From: Myxococcales bacterium
GTDB taxonomy: Bacteria; Myxococcota_A; UBA796; GCA-2862545
Assembly (NCBI GenBank): GCA_019634415.1
Contig: JAHQVJ010000093.1
Coordinates: forward strand, 1 to 64,000
DNA: 64,000 bases
Reading direction: 5' to 3'
The notes under the pieces are model-generated. The model saw nothing but the letters and a program-made list of their open reading frames with translations, was not told where the DNA came from and did no database searches. Positions 39,109-47,356 of this stretch are shown piece after piece. The first letter of the stretch is position 1. The number at the start of each line of letters is the position of its first letter. The position numbers and the translations under genes are program-made.

Positions 39109-39974
39109 TCTTCCTCGGGCAGGACCTCCTCCGGGTCGCTCTCCTCGATGACCACCGGTGCCGTCGGAGCGGACTCGACGGTCACGGCCCCAGGAACCTC
39201 CTGCGTGTTCACGGGTGCCGCCTGGGCTGGCTCCACACCATGCCGCAGGGCACTGGGCCGCTCGGAGGGCCCAGCAGGCAGCAGCCGCCCCCGCTGGGGG
39301 GTGATGTCGGTGCCGGGCCCCCCTTCCTCCGAAGGAGTACGGCCCTCACCAGGGGGACCCTCCAGCCCGATCCCACGGAAGGCGGGCACGTTCGGCTGAG
39401 CCGGCACCTCCACCGCCACGTCTTCACCGTCGGTGGTGAGGGCGACCACGATGGCGTTGCCAACCACCCAGCCGATGGCGCCCACGGCCAGCAACAGCGC
39501 TCCCACACCCACGGCGATTCCCACCCGAACGGCCCACGGAGCCACCGGAGGCGCCGCGGGGGACTCCTTGGAGGACGTGTCGCTCTCGGTCTCCTCCCAG
39601 CCGGGCGCCGACTCGATGCGATACGCCGGAGCCTTGGTGTCCACGACCGCAGGTGCCGGAGCACCCCGTGGGTGCCGCGGCCGCGGGATGGGCGGCGCAT
39701 CGATGGCGGGATCCGTGCCCTCGGCGGGCTTGCGCCTCGGAGGCTTCGGAGCATCCGCAGGCTGCCGCGCCATCGGCGCAGGCGCCCGCATCGGGGCGTG
39801 CACGGGCTGACGACGTTCCTGCCTCGGCTTGGCGGTGTCCTTCAAGGTACGGCGCGCCGGCCCAGGTGTGGAGGTGATCTTCAGCTGCGAAGGATCGGGA
39901 GCGTCCCAGGGGTTTGCACCATCTTCCGTTGCCACGACTCGCCCTTCACGATGGAGTGGGTCTCCGCCCTCCAT
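39054..39974 (-). CDS. Hypothetical proline-rich single-TM protein
   Basis: Pro/Arg-rich N-terminal half, TM WAVRVGIAVGVGALLLAVGAIGWVVGNAIVVAL, acidic C-terminus. Confidence 0.55.
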   Translation of the reverse strand: MEGGDPLHREGRVVATEDGANPWDAPDPSQLKITSTPGPARRTLKDTAKPRQERRQPVHAPMRAPAPMARQPADAPKPPRRKPAEGTDPAIDAPPIPRPRHPRGAPAPAVVDTKAPAYRIESAPGWEETESDTSSKESPAAPPVAPWAVRVGIAVGVGALLLAVGAIGWVVGNAIVVALTTDGEDVAVEVPAQPNVPAFRGIGLEGPPGEGRTPSEEGGPGTDITPQRGRLLPAGPSERPSALRHGVEPAQAAPVNTQEVPGAVTVESAPTAPVVIEESDPEEVLPEEDYFGEDPSAEDGSDELAP

Positions 39975-40012
39975 TACCCGATTGGCGGAACCCCGGTCGG
40001 AGCGATGGTAAC

Positions 40013-41920
40013 CTACAGGTTGCCTCCGGCGGATGCGAGCACCTTGCCGGTGGCTGGGTCGATCACCACAAGGTCCCCGCCCATCCGAGTCAATGCGGCC
40101 ACCCCCGGCGCCATTCGAATCTCGAAGACGTCGTCCGGAGCGTCGAGGACCTGGGGCTCCCCGTCGGGCAACAACATGCTGCGCAAGACCACGGGCCCTT
40201 CGCCGTCCTCGCCACCCACGGCCCAGAGCACCCGGATCCCCTCCCCCTCGATCACGGCATCCAGGGCCACGACGCCCGGGTTGTGGTCGACGGCCTCGGC
40301 CACCGGGGCATGGCGCGGGCCGATACCCGCGATGCGCAAGCCGCCTTTCTCGCGGTTCCCTACTCGCGGCTGCACCCAGACGGCCATCAGCATGTCCTGT
40401 CCGGGCAGGGGCGCCACGAGACCACGTGCCCCGGGGAAGCCGTCGGGGGTTCGGCGCGGCGACCCCGCTCGATTGCCGGTGATGGGGATCACGACGTCGC
40501 CCTTGCAGGCGAGCACTGGCTGTCCACGCAGGAACCCTCGAGCCGTGGCCACCTTGCCGCTGCTCACCGGGGTGGGCCCCTCGTCACCCAGGTCGGTGAC
40601 CACAAGCGTCGGTCCGCGCCGAGCGAGACCGAGCATCTGCACCCGGCCGTCCACCTCGCGCAGGACTGGCTTCACGACGGGCTCGTAGCCCAGCGGAGCG
40701 GCCATCGGCGCTCCGAGCTGACCGTCTCGGATGGGGTACGACGTCACCACGGCGCCCTCGGGGCGGTCGCGCAGCACGGACACCACGAACCCCTCCGAGC
40801 TAGCGGCCACCTGTAGGTCCAGCACCGCCTCGGCGGGCACGCCGATCACGCCGTGCGCCTGGGGCCCGTCGCTGCTCAACAGCGCCCACCGAGCAGATCG
40901 CTGCTCCTCGCCGTCCGGGTTGGTCCACACCACGGCCAGCAGATCGCCGCGTCGCGCCACGCTGGCGGAGGTGAACACCCAAGGTGCGTCCGGGTTCCAG
41001 GCCACGCCCCAGGCGGTCAACGACTCCACGACCTCCTCGTCGAGCCCCAGCGCCGCGGGATCCAGGCCCGACAGATCGGCTTCCGCCAGCTGTGCCCCGG
41101 TGAGGTCTGCGCCCTCCAGGTTCGCGTCTGCCAGCACCGCACCCACCAGGATGGCGTTGGTGAGGTTGGCACCTGCGAGGTTGGCCTGGGTGAGATCCGC
41201 CAAGCTCAGGTCGGCGCCGGTGAGGTTGGCATTGGACAGGTTCACGCGCTGCATGCGTGCCTGCGCCAGACGGGTGCCCGTGAGGTTCGCGCCGGGGAAC
41301 TTCGCCTCGTTGGCCTGGGCTCCTTCGAGGATGGCCTCGGAGAGATCGCACTCGGCACCACTGGCCGCCGTGAAGTCACCGTTGCGGAGGTCGGCACCCC
41401 GCAACACTGCCTGATGCAGCTTGGCTTCCGACAGGTCCACCTCGGGCCACGAAGCGCCCTCGGCGTTGCATCCACGCAGCCTGGCCTGGGCCATTCGCAC
41501 GTAGCGCCCCTTGCTCTGCGACAGGTTCGCCTCGGTCAACACCGCCTGGGCGAAGTCGGCCCGCGTGAGGTCCGCCTGATCCATCCAGGCTTCCTTGAAC
41601 CGGGCTCGCAGGGCGCTGACATCCACCAGCTTCATCGAGGTGCCATCGATCCCCGACAGGTTCGCCCGCGTCAGGTTGGCGTCGGTGAGATCCGCCTCCG
41701 TCAGATCGGACTTCTCGAGGTTCGCGTTCGACAGATCCGCGCCACGCAGCGACTTGCCCGCCAGATCCGCCGCGAACAAATCAGGCCGCGACCGCTCGGA
41801 ACGCTTCTCGTTGAACCCTTCTACGTCACCCGACGCGAGCATGGCTGCCCAGTCGACGTCCGCCAACCGCCCCTCCCCGTTTTGGTCAGGCCCGTCTATC
41901 GCGCGAGCCGCGTCCGCCAT
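40013..41920 (-). CDS. Large pentapeptide-repeat protein with C-terminal beta-propeller-like domain
   Basis: Long run of A(D/N)LxxA repeats (ADLSNANLEKSDLTEADLTDANLTRANLSG... LTGADLSLADLTQANLAGANLTNAILVGAVLADANLEGADLTGAQLAEADLSG), then about 330 aa of beta-rich sequence. Confidence 0.85.
   Translation of the reverse strand: MADAARAIDGPDQNGEGRLADVDWAAMLASGDVEGFNEKRSERSRPDLFAADLAGKSLRGADLSNANLEKSDLTEADLTDANLTRANLSGIDGTSMKLVDVSALRARFKEAWMDQADLTRADFAQAVLTEANLSQSKGRYVRMAQARLRGCNAEGASWPEVDLSEAKLHQAVLRGADLRNGDFTAASGAECDLSEAILEGAQANEAKFPGANLTGTRLAQARMQRVNLSNANLTGADLSLADLTQANLAGANLTNAILVGAVLADANLEGADLTGAQLAEADLSGLDPAALGLDEEVVESLTAWGVAWNPDAPWVFTSASVARRGDLLAVVWTNPDGEEQRSARWALLSSDGPQAHGVIGVPAEAVLDLQVAASSEGFVVSVLRDRPEGAVVTSYPIRDGQLGAPMAAPLGYEPVVKPVLREVDGRVQMLGLARRGPTLVVTDLGDEGPTPVSSGKVATARGFLRGQPVLACKGDVVIPITGNRAGSPRRTPDGFPGARGLVAPLPGQDMLMAVWVQPRVGNREKGGLRIAGIGPRHAPVAEAVDHNPGVVALDAVIEGEGIRVLWAVGGEDGEGPVVLRSMLLPDGEPQVLDAPDDVFEIRMAPGVAALTRMGGDLVVIDPATGKVLASAGGNL
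41065..41785 (-). repeat. Imperfect 15-bp-periodic coding repeat encoding pentapeptide repeats
   Basis: Visible as recurring gtgaggtt(g/c)gc... units on the + strand; translates to A(D/N)LxxA units. Boundaries approximate. Confidence 0.75.
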
Positions 41921-42527
41921 GTGAGGATCGGGCTCGCCGCCACAGATAAACCGCTAGGGCCGCCAATCCCAACCCAACGCTGGCGCCCGCGATCGCATTG
42001 TAGCGTGCCACGAACGCCGCGAGCGCCTCGACGTTGCGCCCCGCTGCGATCCCCAAGCCCACCAACGCCCCGTTCCAGGCGACGGCGCTGATGCTGGCCG
42101 CGAGCAAGACACGCGGCAACGGCATGCCCGCCATCCCGGCCGCCACGAAGAAGAAGGCGCGCACGCCCGGTACGAAGCGGTTCAGCAACAGCAACCCCAG
42201 GCCACGTCGCCCGAACGCCTCCACCGCCTCGTCGAGCGTGGGTCGCAGGCTCGCGGGCACGAAGCGCTCCACGCGATCGCCAGCAGCGAGCCAGCGCCCC
42301 AGGGCCCAGTCCAGCGCCGCTCCCCCCACCGTGCCCGCCGTGCAGCTGAGCACCACGGGGGCGATCGGCCAGTGCAAGGATCCCACGAGGGCTGCCCCGG
42401 CCACCACGACAGTGTCACCCGGAAACGGTGGAAAGACGTACTCGATCAGCGCGCCGAAGAACAGGCACACCCACACCCACTCGGGGGGCAGACGGGACAG
42501 CGCCTCCAGTAGCTCGGTGACCGACAT
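41886..42527 (-). CDS. DedA/SNARE-associated-family membrane protein
   Basis: EYVFPPFPGDTVVVAGAALVG, GRRGLGLLLLNRFVPGVRAFFFVAAGMAGMP. Confidence 0.88.
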   Translation of the reverse strand: MSVTELLEALSRLPPEWVWVCLFFGALIEYVFPPFPGDTVVVAGAALVGSLHWPIAPVVLSCTAGTVGGAALDWALGRWLAAGDRVERFVPASLRPTLDEAVEAFGRRGLGLLLLNRFVPGVRAFFFVAAGMAGMPLPRVLLAASISAVAWNGALVGLGIAAGRNVEALAAFVARYNAIAGASVGLGLAALAVYLWRRARSSHGGRGSRDRRA

Positions 42528-42602
42528 GACACGGCTTTAGCAGGAGTGGCCATTGCACGAAGGGCGTGGTACTCGCCTGACCTTCCCCCAAAGGAGCCAT
42601 AC

Positions 42603-43649
42603 ATGGCGGTTGGCACCGTGGGCCATCTGGAGCTGGATCCGGAGGGTCGCCCGCAAGATCTGGACGAGATCCAAGTCTCCAAGGAACAGCTCCTGGGCTG
42701 GTATCGGCAGATGGCCTTGATCCGTCGGGTCGAGGAGCTCGCTGCAAAAGCGTACACCCAGCGCAAAATCCTCGGCTTCTGCCACCTGTACATCGGACAG
42801 GAGGCCGTAGCCGTGGGAGCGACGGCGGCGCTCGAGCCCGAGGACGTGATGGTCACGGCCTATCGCGACCATGGCCATGCCATCGCGCGAGGGGTCACCC
42901 CACGCGCTGTGATGGCCGAGCTGTTCGGCAAGGCCACGGGCGTCACGCAGGGGATCGGCGGCTCCATGCACATGGGCTCGGCGGAGCACAACTTCTTCGG
43001 AGGCTTCGGCATCGTCGGAGGCCACGTGCCCCTGGCTGCGGGCGCGGCCTTCGCGTCGAAGTACCGCGAGGACAACGGCGTCTCCATCGTGTTCTTCGGA
43101 GACGGCGCGGCTCAGCAGGGTGCCTTCTTCGAGGCGCTCGCGCTCGCCCAGCTGTGGAAGCTGCCGTGCATCTTCCTGTGCGAGAACAACTACTACGCCA
43201 TGGGCACCAGCCTGGAGCGTCAGTCCTTCCTCACGGACATGTCGCGCCGAGGTGACGGTGTGGGCATGCGTCGCTGGCAGTTCGGCGGCTTCGACGTCGT
43301 GGACGTGTACCGGAACGTCCGTCGAGCAGCCGAGATCGCTCGATCGGGCCAGGGCCCCGTGATCCTCGAGGCCGTGACCTACCGCTACCGGGGCCACTCC
43401 ATGAGCGACCCGGCGAAGTACCGCAAGGCGGGCGAGCTCGACGAGTACAAGGCCAAGGACGCGTTGAAGAGTGCGATCGCGCGGCTCACCGGAGACTTCG
43501 ACGTTCCACAGGCGGATCTCGACGCCATCAAGGCCGAGATCGAGACGGAGGCCCAAGACGCCTACCGCTTCGCCGAGGAGTCTCCCGATCCCGATCCGGC
43601 CAAGCTGTACGACTACACCTACGCCGACACGACAGACGGAGGCACCTGA
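42603..43649 (+). CDS. pdhA: Pyruvate dehydrogenase E1 component alpha subunit
   Basis: FCHLYIGQEAVAVGA, TAYRDHGHAIARG, GIGGSMHMGS, FFGDGAAQQGAFFEALALAQLWKLPCIFLCENNYYAMGT, YRYRGHSMSDP. Confidence 0.96.
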   Translation: MAVGTVGHLELDPEGRPQDLDEIQVSKEQLLGWYRQMALIRRVEELAAKAYTQRKILGFCHLYIGQEAVAVGATAALEPEDVMVTAYRDHGHAIARGVTPRAVMAELFGKATGVTQGIGGSMHMGSAEHNFFGGFGIVGGHVPLAAGAAFASKYREDNGVSIVFFGDGAAQQGAFFEALALAQLWKLPCIFLCENNYYAMGTSLERQSFLTDMSRRGDGVGMRRWQFGGFDVVDVYRNVRRAAEIARSGQGPVILEAVTYRYRGHSMSDPAKYRKAGELDEYKAKDALKSAIARLTGDFDVPQADLDAIKAEIETEAQDAYRFAEESPDPDPAKLYDYTYADTTDGGT

Positions 43650-44629
43650 TGGCCCAGCTGCAGCTTCGAGAAGCGCTGCGGCGCGCGATGACCGAGGAGA
43701 TGCGCCGGGACGAGCGCGTCTTCCTGATGGGCGAGGAGGTGGCCTACTACGACGGCGCCTACAAGGTGTCGCAGGGCATGCTCGCCGAGTTCGGCGAGAA
43801 GCGCGTGGTCGACACCCCCATCGCCGAGAACGGCTTCGCGGGACTGGGGATCGGAGCAGCCATGGCTGGCCTGCGCCCCATCGTGGAGATCATGACCTGG
43901 AACTTCAGCCTCGTGGCATACGACCAGATCGTGAACAACGCGGCGAAGATCTACCAGATGACGGCGGGTAGCTACACGGTGCCCATCGTGTTCCGCGGCC
44001 CCACCGGAGCCGCCGAGAACCTGGGCAGCCAGCACAGCCAGGCGCTGGAGTCCATCTACGCCCACTTCCCCGGCCTCAAGGTGGTGAGCACGTCGGATCC
44101 GGCCGACGCCTACGGCCTGCTCAAGTCGGCCATCCGCGACGACAACCCCGTGGTCTTCATGGAGTCGGAGCTGACCTACGGAGCCAAGGGCGAGGTTCCC
44201 GACGAGGAGTTCCTCATCCCCTTGGGCAAGGGCGCCATCAAGCGCGACGGCTCCGACGTCACCCTCGTGACCTGGAACAAGCAGGTTCACACCTGCCTCG
44301 AGGCCGCGAAGGTCCTGGAGAAGGAGCACCGGATCAGCGCGCGCGTGCTGGACCTGCGCACCATCCGCCCACTCGACGAGGCCTTGCTCTACCAGTGCGC
44401 AGCAGAGACGCACCGCATGGTGGTCGTGCAGGAGGGCTTCCCGTTCGCCGGCGTGGGCGCCGAGATCGCCGCGCGCGTGCAGGAGACCTGCTTCGATCAC
44501 CTCGACGCTCCCATCCTGCGGGTGTGCAACCGCGACGTCCCCCAACCCTACGCCACCAACCTCGAGAAGCTGGTGGTCCCCTCGATCGAGCGCGTGGTGG
44601 ACGCCGCCCGCTCGGTGTGCAACCGCTGA
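43649..44629 (+). CDS. pdhB: Pyruvate dehydrogenase E1 component beta subunit
   Basis: VFLMGEEVAYYDGAYKVSQGM, DTPIAENGFAGLGIGAAMAGLRPIVEIMTWNFS, VLDLRTIRPLD. Confidence 0.96.
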   Translation: MAQLQLREALRRAMTEEMRRDERVFLMGEEVAYYDGAYKVSQGMLAEFGEKRVVDTPIAENGFAGLGIGAAMAGLRPIVEIMTWNFSLVAYDQIVNNAAKIYQMTAGSYTVPIVFRGPTGAAENLGSQHSQALESIYAHFPGLKVVSTSDPADAYGLLKSAIRDDNPVVFMESELTYGAKGEVPDEEFLIPLGKGAIKRDGSDVTLVTWNKQVHTCLEAAKVLEKEHRISARVLDLRTIRPLDEALLYQCAAETHRMVVVQEGFPFAGVGAEIAARVQETCFDHLDAPILRVCNRDVPQPYATNLEKLVVPSIERVVDAARSVCNR

Positions 44630-44640
44630 CAGGAGGATCT

Positions 44641-45978
44641 GTGGCCGAGTTCTACGAGATGCCGTCGATCTCCCCCACGATGGAGGTGGGGACCCTGATC
44701 GAGTGGAGGGTCGCCGAGGGTCAGACCTTCGAGTCGAGTGCGGTGGTAGCCGAGGTGGGCACCGACAAGGCCAACATGGAGGCCGAGATCTTCGACGCCG
44801 GGGTGATGCTCAAGCACCTCATCGGCGAAGGGGACGAGGTTCCGCCTGGCTTCCCCATCGCCATCTGGGGTCAGGAGGCCGGAGAAGACGTCTCGGCCCT
44901 GGTCACGGAGTTCGAGAAGCGCAAGGCCGACCTCGCCAGTGGCGCAGCCGCGCCACCACCCGCGGAGCCCGAGCCCACAGCACCCGCACCAGAGGCCACT
45001 GCTCCGGCAGCCCCGGCAGTGGTTCCTTCGGGCACCGTGGATCGGGACTGGGAAGGCCGGGCCATCCACGAGCAGTTCATGGATCCACCAGGCGACATCC
45101 GCTTTGGTGGCACCTCGGCCACGGCACCCGCCTCCACGGGTCGGGTGGCCGCCTCTCCCCTCGCCCGCAAGGTCGCCGCCGATCTCGGCGTGAGTCTGCC
45201 CTCGGTGCGCGGCACCGGCCCCGGAGGGCGGATCACTCGCGCCGACGTGGAGTCGGCCCCGCGCGGCGGTGGCACCCGGCGCACACAGGTGGCGCGTGCC
45301 GATCAGGTGGTGCGGAACAGCCCCATGCGCAAGACCATCGCGCGCAGGCTGCTGCAGTCCCACACCGACATCCCGACCTTCTTCCTCACGGCCACCTTCG
45401 ACATGCAGGGGTTCGTGGAGCTGCGGAAGGGCCTGAAGGCGCACCGGCCAGACGACAAGGTCAGCTACAACGACATCCTGATCAAGGCGGTGGCCGCCGC
45501 CCTCGAGGAGCACCCCTGGGTGAACGCCTCGTGGGGCGAGACCGAGGTCACGCAGCACGGTCGCGTCGACGTGGGCGTGGCCGTAGCCATCGACGGCGGG
45601 CTGATCACGCCGGTGGTGCGCAACGCGAACCACAAGAGCGTGTTCGAGATCGCCACCGAGGTCCGCGATCTCGCAGGTCGCGCCCGCAAGATGAAGCTGA
45701 CGCCGGAGGAGTACACCGGCGGCACCTTCACGATCAGCAACCTCGGGATGATGGGCATCGAGCACTTCACCGCCATCATCAACCCACCCGAGTCTGCGAT
45801 CCTGGCGGTCGGCGGCATCAACCGAGTGCCCGTGGTGACCGATGCCGGCATCGAGACCGGTTGGCGTATGAAGGTCACCATGACCTGCGACCACCGCGTC
45901 ATCGACGGGGCCGTGGGTGCGGCCTTCCTGCAGACGCTCCGCGCCTACGTCGAGCACCCTGCCCTGATCAACCTCTAG
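44641..45978 (+). CDS. pdhC: Dihydrolipoamide acetyltransferase (E2 of pyruvate dehydrogenase)
   Basis: Lipoyl domain (PSISPTMEVGTLIEW, EVGTDKANME), E3-binding domain (ASPLARKVAADLGVSLPSVRGTGPGGRITRADV), catalytic domain (MTCDHRVIDGAVGAAFLQ). GTG start. Confidence 0.95.
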   Translation: MAEFYEMPSISPTMEVGTLIEWRVAEGQTFESSAVVAEVGTDKANMEAEIFDAGVMLKHLIGEGDEVPPGFPIAIWGQEAGEDVSALVTEFEKRKADLASGAAAPPPAEPEPTAPAPEATAPAAPAVVPSGTVDRDWEGRAIHEQFMDPPGDIRFGGTSATAPASTGRVAASPLARKVAADLGVSLPSVRGTGPGGRITRADVESAPRGGGTRRTQVARADQVVRNSPMRKTIARRLLQSHTDIPTFFLTATFDMQGFVELRKGLKAHRPDDKVSYNDILIKAVAAALEEHPWVNASWGETEVTQHGRVDVGVAVAIDGGLITPVVRNANHKSVFEIATEVRDLAGRARKMKLTPEEYTGGTFTISNLGMMGIEHFTAIINPPESAILAVGGINRVPVVTDAGIETGWRMKVTMTCDHRVIDGAVGAAFLQTLRAYVEHPALINL

Positions 45979-45988
45979 GAGCCCTGCT

Positions 45989-47356
45989 TTGGCTGACTAC
46001 GACGTTGTTGTCATCGGTGCCGGACCCGGCGGATATCCCGCCGCCATCCGGGGCTCCCAGCTCGGCCTGCGCGTGGCCTGTGTGGAGAAGGAGAAGCTCG
46101 GCGGTGTCTGCCTGAACTGGGGCTGCATCCCCAGTAAGGCACTGCTGAAGACCGCCGAGCTGGCGCGCAAGATCACCAAGGCCACCGACTTCGGGCTGTC
46201 GGTGCCCGCCTTCGACATCGACTTCGAGGCCGTCATCGGACGCAGCCGCGGGGTGGCCGAGCGTCACGAGCGAGGGGTGGGCAGCCTCTTCAAGAAGTAC
46301 GGCGTCACCCACCTCACGGGCGAGGCTCGCCTCGAAGGCCCTGGCCGGGTGTCCGTGGGCGGGCAGACGATCACGGCCGATCACATCATCGTCGCCACCG
46401 GTGCCCGGGCGAAGACGCTGCCTGGCATGGAGCCCAACGGCGACCGGATCTTGAGCTACCGCGAGGCGATCGTGCGCACCAAGCGCCCCGCCTCCGTCAC
46501 GGTGCTGGGTGCCGGCGCCATCGGTCTCGAGTTCGCCTACTTCTGGTCGGCCATGGGATCCGAGGTCACCGTGGTGGAGGGGCTGCCGGAGATCCTGCCC
46601 CGCGAAGACGCCGACGTGGCCAAGGAAGCCCGCCGACACCTCCGTAAGGCGGGGATCCAGTTCAAGCTGGGCACCTTCGTGGAGCAGGTGACCCAGCAGG
46701 GCGACACCACGGTCACCCGGCTGCAGGACGGCACCGAGCTCTCGGCCGAGCTCACGCTGGTGGCGCTGGGCATCACCCCGAACACCGAGGAGCTGGGCCT
46801 CGAGGAAGCTGGCGTCACCCTCGAGCGGGGCTTCGTGCCAGTGGACAGCTCCATGCGCACCAACGTGGCCGGCATCTATGCCGTGGGCGACATCACCCCC
46901 CAGGGAGGGCTGGCACACACCGCCACACGCCAGGGTGAGATCGCGGTGGAGCGGATCGCGGGCCACACCGTGCCCGACCTCGACTACAGCAACATCCCCT
47001 CCTGCACCTACTGCCAGCCGCAGGTCGCCAGCGTGGGCCTCACGGAGAAGGCCGCGACGGAGGCGGGGATCGCCTTCAAGGTGGGCAAGTTCCCGTTCCT
47101 CGCCAACGGCAAGGCTCAGGGAGCGCTGGAGCCCGAGGGCTTCGTGAAGGTGCTGATCGGCGAGCAGTACGGCGAGATCGTGGGCGCCCACATCGTGGGC
47201 TACGAGGCCACGGAGATGATCGCCGAGTTCGGGCTGGCGCGGTCGGCGGAGCTCACGGCAGACGAGGTACTCCACACCGTACATGCCCACCCCACCTTCG
47301 GGGAGGCCATGTACGAGGCCGTGGCACAGGCCCTGGACCGCACCGTCCATATCTAG
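45989..47356 (+). CDS. lpdA: Dihydrolipoamide dehydrogenase (E3)
   Basis: VVIGAGPGGYPAAIR, redox motif GGVCLNWGCIPSKAL, C-terminal HAHPTFGEAMYEA. Confidence 0.95.
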   Translation: MADYDVVVIGAGPGGYPAAIRGSQLGLRVACVEKEKLGGVCLNWGCIPSKALLKTAELARKITKATDFGLSVPAFDIDFEAVIGRSRGVAERHERGVGSLFKKYGVTHLTGEARLEGPGRVSVGGQTITADHIIVATGARAKTLPGMEPNGDRILSYREAIVRTKRPASVTVLGAGAIGLEFAYFWSAMGSEVTVVEGLPEILPREDADVAKEARRHLRKAGIQFKLGTFVEQVTQQGDTTVTRLQDGTELSAELTLVALGITPNTEELGLEEAGVTLERGFVPVDSSMRTNVAGIYAVGDITPQGGLAHTATRQGEIAVERIAGHTVPDLDYSNIPSCTYCQPQVASVGLTEKAATEAGIAFKVGKFPFLANGKAQGALEPEGFVKVLIGEQYGEIVGAHIVGYEATEMIAEFGLARSAELTADEVLHTVHAHPTFGEAMYEAVAQALDRTVHI

